NCBI RefSeq assembly: GCF_013294115.1
Contig: NZ_JABSNP010000015.1
Coordinates: 62,001 to 126,000, forward strand
DNA from: Hymenobacter caeli
GTDB lineage: Bacteria; Bacteroidota; Bacteroidia; Cytophagales; Hymenobacteraceae
Direction of reading: 5' to 3'
Length of the DNA stretch: 64,000 nucleotides
Shown here: piece after piece, positions 27,430-36,593 of the stretch
Numbering within the stretch: position 1 is the first letter of the stretch
Layout of the letters: the number at the start of each line of letters is the position of its first letter
Notes under the pieces: generated by a model
What the model was told of the DNA's origin: nothing
The model's input: only the letters and a program-made list of their open reading frames with translations
Database searches by the model: none
Position numbers and translations under genes: made by a program

Positions 27430-27771
27430 TCAGCCGCCAATTTTTTTGGCCTTGTAGCCTCCTTGTACCAGCAGGGCCAGAATTTTCTCGCGGAAGTCGC
27501 CCTGCACCAGAATTTCGCCGTCCTTGGCGCTGCCGCCGCCGCCGCACTTGGTTTTCAGCAGCTTGGCCAAGGTCTGCAGGTCCGCGTCGGGGCCCACGAA
27601 GCCGGTAACGAGCGTAACCTGCTTGCCGCCGCGCTGCTTCTTGTCGAGCTGCACGCGCAGCTGCTGCTGCTGGGGCGGCAGCGTGGCGGCCTCGGCATTT
27701 TGGTCGGTGGCCTGGTAAGCGAAGTCGGGGTTGGTGGAGTACACCACCCCGGCGCGGGTATCTTTTTTCAT
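27430..27771 (-). CDS. SUI1/eIF1-like translation factor (YciH type)
   Basis: A 113-residue protein. The C-terminal two thirds is a SUI1 domain: RVQLDKKQRGGKQVTLVTGF, LAKLLKTKCGGGGSAKDGEI and ILVQGDFREKILALL. The bacterial YciH family has this GGGGS.KDG motif and length. YciH is thought to bind the 30S subunit and discriminate start codons, which is notable in a genome that uses GTG/TTG starts and short leaders. ATG 27771 is well placed. Confidence 0.92.
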   Translation of the reverse strand: MKKDTRAGVVYSTNPDFAYQATDQNAEAATLPPQQQQLRVQLDKKQRGGKQVTLVTGFVGPDADLQTLAKLLKTKCGGGGSAKDGEILVQGDFREKILALLVQGGYKAKKIGG

Positions 27772-27858
27772 GGCGCGATTGTCAATGCATTGTCGGTATT
27801 GGGTAGTCGGTAGTCAGATTGGTCAACGACTCAAGCGACCCGACCGACTACTAACCAT

Positions 27859-28731
27859 TCATACGGCCACGGCGAGGGCCAGGGGCAGCAGCTCTACGGC
27901 AAATTCGGTGGTGCGGCCCAGGTAGTCGCCGTCGACGTGGAAGCCCAGCGGGGCCGCCGCCGTGATGCGGGCCCGCGCCGTTTGGTAGTAATCGGCGGCC
28001 TTGGTTTCGGGCAGGTTGCCCAAGGCCATGGCCAGGCTCACGCGGAAGGCCCGCCCCACGGGCAGCGCGTCGATGAGGCACACGTCGAGCAGGCCGTCGC
28101 GCAGGTCGGCCCGGGGCGCGATGTACACGTCGTTGCCGTACTGCGAGGCGTTGGCGAAGGCCAGCACGTAGCAATCGGTGGCCAGCACCTGGCCGTTCAG
28201 CTCCACGCGCACGGGCACGGGCCGGTAGCGGCGGTACTCGCGCAGCGTCACGCGCAGGTAGGTGCCCAGGCCCCGCGTGCCGGCCAGGGCAAAGTGCTCG
28301 GCCACGTGCGCGTCGAACCCCAGCCCGGCCGTGCAAAAAAACGGCCGGCTGTTGATGCGGCCCACGTCGATGCGGCCAAACGCGGGCTGCGCCAGCCGGC
28401 GCAGCGCGGCGGCTAGGCCCAGCGGCACTTTCAGGTGGCGGGCCAGGCCGTTGCCCGAGCCCAGCGGCACGATGCCCAGGGCAGCGGCCGTGCCCAGCAG
28501 GCCCCGGCCCACCTCGTTCACGGTGCCGTCGCCGCCCACGGCCGCCACCACGGCGAAGCCCTCGGCGGCGGCGGCGCGGGCCAGCTCCACGGCGTGGCCG
28601 GGGCCCTCGGTGGGGCGGATAACGTAGTCATCGGCCGCCAGCGGCCCGAAGTGCCGGGCCACGAGCGTGGGCAGGTCGCGGCGGCGGCTGGGGCCGGCCG
28701 TGGGGTTGAAGATGAAGCAGGTTGGGGGCAT
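27859..28731 (-). CDS. Diacylglycerol/lipid kinase family protein
   Basis: A 290-residue cytoplasmic lipid kinase of the DagK/YegS type. Motifs: CFIFNPTAG at the N-terminus, AVGGDGTVNEVGRGL (nucleotide-binding GGDGT), GIVPLGSGNGLARHL, then CTAGLGFDAHV, YVLAFANASQYGND and a final FHVDGDYLG. It phosphorylates diacylglycerol or a related lipid; the exact substrate is unknown. It lies downstream of gap in the same direction but is separated from it by a terminator. Confidence 0.9.
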   Translation of the reverse strand: MPPTCFIFNPTAGPSRRRDLPTLVARHFGPLAADDYVIRPTEGPGHAVELARAAAAEGFAVVAAVGGDGTVNEVGRGLLGTAAALGIVPLGSGNGLARHLKVPLGLAAALRRLAQPAFGRIDVGRINSRPFFCTAGLGFDAHVAEHFALAGTRGLGTYLRVTLREYRRYRPVPVRVELNGQVLATDCYVLAFANASQYGNDVYIAPRADLRDGLLDVCLIDALPVGRAFRVSLAMALGNLPETKAADYYQTARARITAAAPLGFHVDGDYLGRTTEFAVELLPLALAVAV

Positions 28732-28760
28732 GAAGGGGAGCGGGCCAAGCGGAGGCCGCC

Positions 28761-28799
28761 AAAAAAAGCCGCCCGCTCCCCAAAGGAAACGGGCGGCCC
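28761..28799 (-). terminator. Intrinsic terminator of gap
   Basis: Read on the minus strand: GCCGCCCG, loop, CGGGCGGC, then seven T residues. The arms are 28790-28797 and 28768-28775. It lies 21 bases past the gap stop. Confidence 0.85.
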
Positions 28800-28819
28800 A
28801 GGTAGTGCGGCGGGGCGGC

Positions 28820-30007
<1,188 letters not shown>

Positions 30008-30065
30008 TTACGTCCAGCGCGGCATCTTTTTTGCCTCAACTGCTTGCGCGGCAAACCCACGCCCG

Positions 30066-30073
30066 TATCTTTG
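30066..30073 (+). promoter_or_regulatory. Promoter -7 element for tRNA-Glu
   Basis: TATCTTTG, a perfect TAnnTTTG match, with a TTG at 30044-30046 spaced 19 bases upstream as the -33 element. The tRNA begins about 20 bases downstream. This is the clearest complete promoter in the window. Confidence 0.7.
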
Positions 30074-30092
30074 CACCACCAAACCAAAAAAC

Positions 30093-30164
30093 GGTCCGTT
30101 CGTCTAGGGGTTAGGACAGTAGATTTTCATTCTACCAACAGGGGTTCGATTCCCCTACGGACTA
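30093..30164 (+). tRNA. tRNA-Glu (anticodon TTC)
   Basis: A complete cloverleaf: acceptor GGTCCGT pairing with ACGGACT (first pair G-U), D arm with GTCTAGGGGTTAGGAC, anticodon arm GTAGA-TTTTCAT-TCTAC giving anticodon TTC, and T arm CAGGGGTTCGATTCCCCT. CCA is not encoded. The exact first base may be 30093 or 30094. Confidence 0.92.
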
Positions 30165-30166
30165 CT

Positions 30167-30203
30167 AAAATGCCGCTCTACAGCATGTAGGGCGGCATTT
30201 TTC
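30167..30203 (+). terminator. Intrinsic terminator after tRNA-Glu
   Basis: ATGCCGC followed by TCTACA pairs with TGTAG and GCGGCAT across a short loop; five T residues follow. The next 219 bases to 30422 contain no feature I can support. Confidence 0.8.
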
Positions 30204-30422
30204 ATTCAGGGGGTAAAGCATTACGTGCGGTTGCCCGTTTTAAGGCCGTTTTTTCTCATACCAGGGTGTACTCTCAATCGGTTGGTTAGGGTGGGCATAC
30301 GAACACAAACCGCCCGTTGTTGACCGATTCGGTGCGGGCGGCGGTGCTCTAGGCTGTCTCGTGGGGTGTGCTGAGTAGTGCGGTTAGTTTCGGCGATTGG
30401 GCCGCTACCCGGTGAGGGGGCG

Positions 30423-31370
30423 CTAAAGGAGTGATTCCGCCGGTGTGGGATTTGAGAGCTGGCCTTCCTCCGGGTGCTGCTCAAAAAACTCGTCGCACCA
30501 GCGGCACACGTTTTCGAGGGCCTGGCCGCGGGCCAGGGCGTGGGCCTCGGTCACGCCGATAGACTCGCCCATCTTCCAGGGGTCGCCCTCGTTGAGGCGC
30601 TGCATGATTTCGGATTGGGAGGCGCGCAGCAGCACGTCGGCCACTTTTTCCCGGCGGGCGTCGCCCAGCGGGAATTTGGTGCCGGGGCAGCAGGGGTTGA
30701 TTTTCCAGAGCTGAATGCTGATTTCCTGGGGCAGCTCGGTACCGCCCAAAAAGCCGCGGGCCCCCGACAGGATGGCGCAGAAATTGTGGCTGGGGTCGCG
30801 CAGCCAGATGTCTTTTTCGAGGGCGCGGCCCCGGGCCCAGTTGCCGCCCAGCCACATGTCTTCGGACGCGCCCCAGTAGCCCCAGCTCAGGCGATGACCC
30901 TCGACCAGCATGTGGTCTTTTTCGATGAGCGGGTCGTGGTCGTCACCGTTCACGCCGCGGCTTTCGAAGAGGTCGGCCAGGGTCATGAGGCGCGCGCCGG
31001 CCAGCTTGTGGTAGCGGTCAATGCTGGCGATGTCGAAGCGGGTGACACCCTTGGCAATCAGCAAATCAAGAATTTCGGGGGTCAGCAGGTCGCCGTTGGT
31101 TTGCAGCATCACCTGGGTACGGCCCTGGTATTTCTCCTGGATGGAGTCGAGGATGAGGTAGAGCTTGGCGCGGTCGGCGATGGGCTCGCCGCCCGACAGG
31201 ATGAGGCGGTCTACCCGGTCGGGCAGGTTGCGCACGATGCGCAGGCAGTCCTGGGCGCTGATGCGCGTGCCCTGCGGCCCGGAGCTATTGTAGCAATGGT
31301 CGCACTTGTCGTTGCAGAGCTGGGTGAACACCCAATAGACGGACTCGCAGTGGTTGAAATCGGTTTTCAT
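30423..31370 (-). CDS. Radical SAM protein with extra C-terminal cysteines
   Basis: A 315-residue radical SAM enzyme. The 4Fe-4S motif CNDKCDHC uses Cys19, Cys23 and Cys26; LSGGEP (58-63) binds SAM, and VMLQTNGDLLT follows. The C-terminal part has Cys198, a Cys227-Cys228 pair (NPCCPGTKF) and Cys289/Cys292 (CRWCDEFF). This pattern could hold an auxiliary cluster like SPASM/twitch enzymes. The reaction is unknown. It is last in a minus-strand series with an ABC importer and amidotransferase-like proteins, separated from the ATPase only by a palindromic repeat, so it may process the imported compound. Confidence 0.82.
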   Translation of the reverse strand: MKTDFNHCESVYWVFTQLCNDKCDHCYNSSGPQGTRISAQDCLRIVRNLPDRVDRLILSGGEPIADRAKLYLILDSIQEKYQGRTQVMLQTNGDLLTPEILDLLIAKGVTRFDIASIDRYHKLAGARLMTLADLFESRGVNGDDHDPLIEKDHMLVEGHRLSWGYWGASEDMWLGGNWARGRALEKDIWLRDPSHNFCAILSGARGFLGGTELPQEISIQLWKINPCCPGTKFPLGDARREKVADVLLRASQSEIMQRLNEGDPWKMGESIGVTEAHALARGQALENVCRWCDEFFEQHPEEGQLSNPTPAESLL

Positions 31371-31390
31371 AAATTATGTAATGACAATGT

Positions 31391-31520
31391 GAACGTCATG
31401 CTGAGCTTGCCGAAGCATCTCTACCACGAGCTTGCCGAAGCATCTCTATCACGAGCGTAACACCAACGCTTAGAGTTACTTATGCGATAGAGACACTTCC
31501 CTGCGTTCAGCATGACGTTC
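31391..31520. repeat. GTCATGCTGAGC palindromic repeat with internal duplication (family C)
   Basis: Outer arms 31391-31422 and 31489-31520 are inverted (GAACGTCATGCTGA.../...TCAGCATGACGTTC). The left side contains a ~27-base segment duplicated in tandem (GAGCTTGCCGAAGCATCTCT occurs twice). Related copies are at 50939-50987 and 52644-52732. Confidence 0.85.
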
Positions 31521-31531
31521 CTAAATTTTCG

Positions 31532-32263
31532 CTAGTGCCCTGTTTGCTGCACGGATTCCCAAAAAGCCAGCTCGGCGGCGATGCTGGTGCGCGGGTCCTG
31601 GATGAACTCGCGCACGCTGGGAAAGCTGGTGAGCGTGCCCTGGTCGAGGTAGCCAAAATGGGTGCCCACGGTGAGGGCCTCGCGGCTGTCGTGGGTCACG
31701 AAGAGGGAGGTAATCTGGTGCTGGCGGCTCACGCGCAGAAACAGCTGCTGCATGTCGGCGCGGGTTTGGGCGTCGAGGTTGCCAAACGGCTCATCGAGCA
31801 GCAGCAGGCGGGGCCGGATAATGAGGGCCCGCCCAAACGACACCCGCTGCCGCTGCCCGCCCGAGAGCTGGTGCGGGCCCTTTTGGGCGTGGGCCCCCAG
31901 GTCGAGCTCGGCCAGCATTTCGCGCACGCGCTGGGTCGTTTCGGCCTTGGCTACCCGGCGGATGCGCAGGCCAAAAGCCACGTTTTCGAACACCGTAAGG
32001 TGCGGAAACAGCAGGGGCTCCTGGTAGAGGTACACCATCTGGCGCTCGTTGGGCGGCACCGGCAGCAGGTCGTGGCCCTCAAGCAGCACCGCGCCGGCAT
32101 CGGGGGTTTCGAGGCCGGCCAGAATTTTGAGCAGGGTGGTTTTGCCCCCGCCCGAGCGGCCCAGCACGGCCAGCACCTGCCCGGCCGCCAGCCCGCAGCT
32201 GATGTCGCGCAGCACCGGCTGGTCGCCGAAGGCTTTGGAAAGATGGGAAACGGTTAGCAGCAT
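31532..32263 (-). CDS. ABC transporter ATP-binding protein, YnjD-like
   Basis: A 243-residue ABC ATPase with Walker A GRSGGGKTT (35-43), Q-loop LYQEPLLFPHL, signature LSGGQRQRVS (133-142), Walker B LLLLDEPFGNLD (153-164) and switch His191. It belongs to the Fe3+/spermidine/thiamine-type importer ATPases. Two permeases and a YnjB-like binding protein are encoded upstream on the same strand, so it presumably energises that importer. The intervening 100 bases before it (32264-32363) carry no gene. Confidence 0.9.
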   Translation of the reverse strand: MLLTVSHLSKAFGDQPVLRDISCGLAAGQVLAVLGRSGGGKTTLLKILAGLETPDAGAVLLEGHDLLPVPPNERQMVYLYQEPLLFPHLTVFENVAFGLRIRRVAKAETTQRVREMLAELDLGAHAQKGPHQLSGGQRQRVSFGRALIIRPRLLLLDEPFGNLDAQTRADMQQLFLRVSRQHQITSLFVTHDSREALTVGTHFGYLDQGTLTSFPSVREFIQDPRTSIAAELAFWESVQQTGH

Positions 32264-32363
32264 AAGGAAAGCGGGGTGAGCAGGGTACGGGGCGGGCCGC
32301 CTTTTAATTCCCGACTAACGAAACAGCGCGAAAAGCAACCGCCAGCCCGGGGCGGGCGCGGGC

Positions 32364-33017
32364 TCATAGCCGGGCCCCCACTCCGTAAGCGGCCGCGTCA
32401 ATGGTGAGGCGGTCGGGCGCGGGGCGCACGCCGCTGAGCCATTCGGTGAGGCGGTCCACGTAGTGGTCGAGGTGCGTGATTTGCTGCACGCCGTGCTCCA
32501 CGAGCGGGTCGAGAGTGGTGGCCAGCAGGGTGCCGCCATACTGCCGGGTTTGCCAGGTAATGACGTCGCCGGCGGCGTTGGTCTGGATGATTTCGGCCGC
32601 GGCCGGCACCCGGGTATACACGCCGTGGGTGTGCCAGCAGGCCTGGCGCGGCGTGAGGCCCTGGTACACGGGGTGGTCGTAATCGGTGGCCGACACGGGC
32701 GGGCTGGTGGGGTCCGTCACCCACCAGTAGTTGTTCACCGGGCGGTCTTCCCACTGCGCATCGAGCCAGGCCGTGGAGGAGTCGCCTTCGAGAAACACCT
32801 TTTTACCCGCCGCCAGAAAGTCGTAGATAATGACCTGCTTCTCAGTCAGCACCGCCTGGTTCGACTGAAACGGAATGGCCAGCGCGTCGAGGTCGCGCAC
32901 GGCGTCGGCATCGAGGTCGTGGATGTACAGCAGGCGGTACAAGTCGCGGTACTTGGGCGCGGTGGCCAGGGCGTAGTGCGACCATACGCCGTTGAAAATC
33001 AAGCCTATCTTAGCCAT
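32364..33017 (-). CDS. Amidotransferase-like (flavodoxin-fold) protein, paralogue 1
   Basis: A 217-residue cytoplasmic protein starting MAKIGLIFNGVWSHYALA. The first strand, the LDALAIPFQSNQAVLTEKQVIIYDFLAAGKKVFLEGDSS region and the His/Tyr-rich middle (ATDYDHPVYQG, CWHTHGVYTRV) suggest a ThuA/class I glutamine-amidotransferase-like fold. No convincing catalytic Cys is in the nucleophile-elbow position, where FLEGDSST occurs. It overlaps the preceding paralogue by 8 bases, indicating translational coupling. Possibly it modifies or senses the transported compound; function unknown. Confidence 0.55.
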   Translation of the reverse strand: MAKIGLIFNGVWSHYALATAPKYRDLYRLLYIHDLDADAVRDLDALAIPFQSNQAVLTEKQVIIYDFLAAGKKVFLEGDSSTAWLDAQWEDRPVNNYWWVTDPTSPPVSATDYDHPVYQGLTPRQACWHTHGVYTRVPAAAEIIQTNAAGDVITWQTRQYGGTLLATTLDPLVEHGVQQITHLDHYVDRLTEWLSGVRPAPDRLTIDAAAYGVGARL

Positions 33018-33630
33018 GAGCGGGAACGGTGGAAGTGGAAAGCAGGTGAATAAAATGGCGGTACAGCCCCACCAGGGCGCTATCAGGCTGGCCGGCGCGG
33101 CTGACGTCGGCCAGCGGGCCGCTGGCCGTGAGCAGCATCCGGCCGGGCGTGCTCACCTCGTCGAGCACCACGATGGGGCGCTGCCAGGTATCGGCCAGCA
33201 GCACGTCGGCGCCGGGCGCGGCCTCGATGTAGCCGCAGGCCCACCAGCCGCTCATACCGTGCGAGAAGTTGAGCTGGTCGAGGTCGAGGCCCGCGAGCAG
33301 GCCGTGGCGGTCGGTGCCGGGGGCGTAGCGCACGTCCTGAGTGCGGCGCGCGTTGTCCATCACCCACTGGTTGCCGGGCACCCAGGCCGTAAAAAAGCCG
33401 TCGCAGCACACCAGCGCCCGGCCCGCCGCCAGAAAATCCCGCACCTTATCCTTGATTTTGAGCAGGGCCACGTGGTCGGAGCCGTTGGGCACCACCAGCA
33501 GGTCGTAGGGCCGCAGGTCGGGGTCGAAGTCCTTGGTGATGAGGCAGGTAGTGTACTGCACCTGTTCGCTGGAGACGTAGTATTTTTCGAGCCCCTGGAG
33601 GCCGTTGGAAATAAGCAAAGCTTGGAGCAT
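33010..33630 (-). CDS. Amidotransferase-like (flavodoxin-fold) protein, paralogue 2
   Basis: A 206-residue protein starting MLQALLISNGLQGLEKYY. Its core PYDLLVVPNGSDHVALLKIK, DFLAAGRALVCCDGFFTAW and GMSGWWACGYIEA parallels paralogue 1: a strand, 'DFLAAG', then a W-rich turn. It has a Cys-Cys pair at the elbow position that paralogue 1 lacks. The fold resembles class I amidotransferase/ThuA proteins. The frame is open to 33765, but ATG 33630 begins the conserved part. It lies 37 bases after a permease gene and overlaps paralogue 1. Confidence 0.55.
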   Translation of the reverse strand: MLQALLISNGLQGLEKYYVSSEQVQYTTCLITKDFDPDLRPYDLLVVPNGSDHVALLKIKDKVRDFLAAGRALVCCDGFFTAWVPGNQWVMDNARRTQDVRYAPGTDRHGLLAGLDLDQLNFSHGMSGWWACGYIEAAPGADVLLADTWQRPIVVLDEVSTPGRMLLTASGPLADVSRAGQPDSALVGLYRHFIHLLSTSTVPAHG

Positions 33631-33667
33631 GGGCGCGGGAATTAAGGGGATATACGGGCAAAAGCCC

Positions 33668-34474
33668 TCAGTCAGCCTTGCGCAGCAAAGCGCGCTTATT
33701 GGCCCACAGCAGCAGCGCCGGGGGTAGCAGCAGCAGCAGCGAGGCCACGGCCGCCAGCTGCGCATTGGCCTCGCCCACGTACGTAAACACCTGCACGGTA
33801 AGCGTGCGCACCTTGCCCACGCTCAATAAGTTAGTTAGGCCAAAATCGAACCAGGCCAGCAGAAAGGTCTGAAACAGCGCCGTGCGCAGCAGCGGCCAGG
33901 CCAGCGGCAGCAGCACCTGCCACAGCGCCTGCCGGGGCGTGCAGCCCAGGGTACGGGCCAGCTGCTCGTACTCGCGGGCCTGCTGCGTCCAGAAGCTGCG
34001 CAGCAGCAGCGTGGCAAAGGGCACGGCAATCAGCAGCAGCCCCAGCAGCACCCCGCCCACCGAGCCCGACAGCCGCAGCCGGATAATAAAGGGCTGAATG
34101 AGCACCGCCAGCAGCACCGGCGGCAGGGCGTAGGGCAGGTAGCTGAGGGCTTCCCAGCGGCCCGGCCGCGCCGCGCGCGCGATGGCCCGCGCCAGCCAGA
34201 AGCCGCTGGCCGTGGCCACACTAGCTACCACGCTGGCCAGCAGCACGCTGCGGCCCAGGCCGGCCAGCAGCTCGTTATCGGCGGCCAGCAGGTCGCGCAG
34301 CGCCCGCAGCGAGTAGGCGGCCGGCAGCGCGGCCGGGAAGCGCCACGCCGGGGCCACCGCCAGCAGGGCCAGCAGCACAAAGGGTAGCGCAAAGAGCAGC
34401 ACCAGGGCGGCGGTGAGGAAGATGGAGCGGGCGGAGCGGGGGGGTGAGGTGCCCGTGAGCGGCTTAGAGCGCAT
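33668..34474 (-). CDS. ABC transporter permease, second subunit
   Basis: A 268-residue inner-membrane permease with about six hydrophobic segments. The cytoplasmic EAA-type loop EYEQLARTLGCTPRQALWQV contacts the ATPase. It overlaps the upstream permease gene by 11 bases, so the two are translated together. The pair corresponds to the two halves of the fused YnjC-type permease or the two subunits of thiamine/iron-type importers. Confidence 0.85.
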   Translation of the reverse strand: MRSKPLTGTSPPRSARSIFLTAALVLLFALPFVLLALLAVAPAWRFPAALPAAYSLRALRDLLAADNELLAGLGRSVLLASVVASVATASGFWLARAIARAARPGRWEALSYLPYALPPVLLAVLIQPFIIRLRLSGSVGGVLLGLLLIAVPFATLLLRSFWTQQAREYEQLARTLGCTPRQALWQVLLPLAWPLLRTALFQTFLLAWFDFGLTNLLSVGKVRTLTVQVFTYVGEANAQLAAVASLLLLLPPALLLWANKRALLRKAD

Positions 34475-35318
34475 GGCGGCGGGTGAGGCGGGTGAGTACC
34501 AGAATCAGCCCCAGCAGGCCCACGGCCACCAGGAAGCCCGCCAGGTAGGCCGCCGGCAGCTCGCGCAAGTCGAAGCGCTGCAAGCGGGTGGCGATGTACA
34601 CGCTCAGCATCTGGGGGTAGGGCCGGCCCAGCAGCAGCGGAATATCGTAGGCCCCGAGCGTGGCAATGCCGCTGAGCAGCAGCGTGGGGGCCGCCCGGCG
34701 CAGCAGCACCGGCACGGCCACCCGCCATCGAAACTGGCCGGGGCGCGCCCCCAGCGTCTGGGCCAGCTGGTAGTAGTCGGCCAGCCGGCTTTCTTGGTAA
34801 ATGGCCTGAAACAGCAGCGTGAAAAACGGGAACAGCAGCAGCACGTGCGCCATGATAATGCCCACGCCCGCCGCATCCTGCACCAGCTCGGGAAAGCCCT
34901 CGACGCCGGGCGTGAGCCCCAGCCCGAAGCTGAGGCGCGACAGCCAGCCGGCCCCACTCAGCAGCTGAAACAGGTAGAAGCCCATCACCAGCGCGGGCAT
35001 GAGCAGCGGCACGTAGAGCAGCGTGGGCAGCGGCCGCCGCCGCAGCGTGGCCTGCGCGCCCAGCACCAGCGCCAGCGCCAGGCCCCCGGCCAGCGCCAGC
35101 GAGGCCCCCGCCACCCACAGGCTGAACAGGGCCGCTTGCAGCAGCCCGGTATCGGTGCCCAGCGCCCGCCAGTAGCGGCCGGTGAAGCCCGCCGCCAGCG
35201 GCCCCACCAGGCCCAGGCTACCCAGCAAAGCATAGCATAGCCCGGCCAGTGGCAGACCGGCCACCAGCAGGCCATACAGGCCTAGCAGCAGCTTACTGGA
35301 CCGGGGCTTCGATAACAT
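34464..35318 (-). CDS. ABC transporter permease, first subunit
   Basis: A 284-residue inner-membrane permease (MLSKPRSSKLLLGLYGLLV...) with about six spans. The EAA-type loop DYYQLAQTLGARPGQFRWRV is in the expected place before the last spans. Its start overlaps the end of the binding-protein gene by 26 bases and its end overlaps the next permease by 11, indicating a tightly coupled operon. Confidence 0.85.
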   Translation of the reverse strand: MLSKPRSSKLLLGLYGLLVAGLPLAGLCYALLGSLGLVGPLAAGFTGRYWRALGTDTGLLQAALFSLWVAGASLALAGGLALALVLGAQATLRRRPLPTLLYVPLLMPALVMGFYLFQLLSGAGWLSRLSFGLGLTPGVEGFPELVQDAAGVGIIMAHVLLLFPFFTLLFQAIYQESRLADYYQLAQTLGARPGQFRWRVAVPVLLRRAAPTLLLSGIATLGAYDIPLLLGRPYPQMLSVYIATRLQRFDLRELPAAYLAGFLVAVGLLGLILVLTRLTRRHAL

Positions 35319-36522
35319 AGGTGCGGAAATCTTTGAACAGCCGGGTCATGTATTCCGGGTCGGGCTCCAGCAGGGCGAGGCCCTGGATGCTGGCCCGCCG
35401 CGGCGCATAGCGCCGCGAGGGCAGCTGCTCGAACTGCTGGCGCTGGGCCGCCGGCAGGGCCGCCAAGTCCAGCACGGTATGGTCGCCCCACACGTTGGGG
35501 TCCATTTTTTTGAGCTGTGCCTCGGGCGAAATAAGGAAGTTGATGACCAGCAGGGCGGCCTCGGGGTGCTGGCTGCCCTGCACCACGCCCAGGTAGTGCG
35601 AGTTCTGGATGGTGCCCGGCAGGGGCACGTAGGCGCGGGCCGTGGCTGGAAATACGCCCTGGTTCACCTTGTTATCGACCTCGGCGTCGTTGTTGGAGAA
35701 CGTGAAGGCCACCTCGCCATTGGCAAACAGCTGGTGCAGCGGCGCGAGCTGCTCCGGAAACGTCTGGCCCTGCTTCCAGAAGTAGGGCCGGCTGGCGTTA
35801 ATCTGCTTCCAGAGCTCACCCGACCACTTCTTGTACACGGCCTCGTCAAACTTGCCCTGAAACAGCTTGGGGTCGCCCGACAGGGCTATCATCCACGATT
35901 TGAGCAGGGTCATGCCCGTAAACTCGTTGGGGATGGTGAACTGGCCGGGGTGGGCCTTTACAAAAGCCGGCAGCGCGGCAAACGAGCGGGGCGGGTTGGG
36001 CACCCGCGCCGAATCGTAGATGAACGTCATCTGCACGTTACCCCAGGGGCACTCCATACCGGCAATGGGCTGCTGGAAGTCGGTGTTAATGAAGGGGTTC
36101 TGCAAATCCAGCAGCCGGGCGTTGGGCAGCTTCTCCACGAAGGGGCCGAGCAGCGCATCCACCTGCCGGAGCTGGTAAAACGTTTCGCCGTTTATCCAGA
36201 CCAGGTCGGCCTGGCTGGGCTGGCCGGCCTCCTTTTCGGCAGCCAGCGTCTGGGCCAGGCCCGCGCCCTGGGCCGCCGAAATCTGCAAATCGACGCCGAA
36301 GCGGCGCTTTACTTCGGGCTTCACGTAGGTGCTCATGTACTGGTTGATGAGCGGGTCGCCCATCCACATCTGCATGCTCACCGGCTGGCCGCGGCCGGCG
36401 GCTTCGATTTGCGGCCAGGTCTGGGCCAGGGTCTGCTGCGGGGTGTGCGCTTTGTTCGACGCGGAGCCGCAGCCGCTGAGCAGGGCCGCGGCGGTCAGGA
36501 GCAAGAAGGATATTTTTTTCAT
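35293..36522 (-). CDS. ABC transporter substrate-binding lipoprotein, YnjB-like
   Basis: A 409-residue periplasmic binding protein starting MKKISFLLLTAAALLSGCGS (lipobox Cys about 18). The body has MQMWMGDPLINQYMSTYVKP, DLVWINGETFYQL and GPFVEKLPNARLLD, then QPIAGMECPWGNVQMTFIYD and FTFSNNDAEV. This order is that of the YnjB group (COG4134), whose ligand is unknown; the wider family binds thiamine, polyamines or iron. A start at 36555 is open but lies before the signal peptide. First gene of the importer, 71 bases downstream of a TonB receptor. Confidence 0.82.
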   Translation of the reverse strand: MKKISFLLLTAAALLSGCGSASNKAHTPQQTLAQTWPQIEAAGRGQPVSMQMWMGDPLINQYMSTYVKPEVKRRFGVDLQISAAQGAGLAQTLAAEKEAGQPSQADLVWINGETFYQLRQVDALLGPFVEKLPNARLLDLQNPFINTDFQQPIAGMECPWGNVQMTFIYDSARVPNPPRSFAALPAFVKAHPGQFTIPNEFTGMTLLKSWMIALSGDPKLFQGKFDEAVYKKWSGELWKQINASRPYFWKQGQTFPEQLAPLHQLFANGEVAFTFSNNDAEVDNKVNQGVFPATARAYVPLPGTIQNSHYLGVVQGSQHPEAALLVINFLISPEAQLKKMDPNVWGDHTVLDLAALPAAQRQQFEQLPSRRYAPRRASIQGLALLEPDPEYMTRLFKDFRTYVIEAPVQ

Positions 36523-36593
36523 AGAAAAAGTATGCAAAAGGCCGTCATGCCTCACGGCGTGGCCGCCAGATGAGCAGGACGGCCTCTCAGCGT

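Noticed and set aside
27795..27856. GGGTAGTCGGTAGTC / GACCGACTACTAACC inverted repeat between the lipid kinase and the eIF1-like gene
   Set aside because: Similar words are present on both sides, but too many mismatches to call a defined palindromic element with confidence.
30221..30484. 87-codon minus-strand frame after tRNA-Glu
   Set aside because: Overlaps the radical SAM C-terminus and has no protein-like features.
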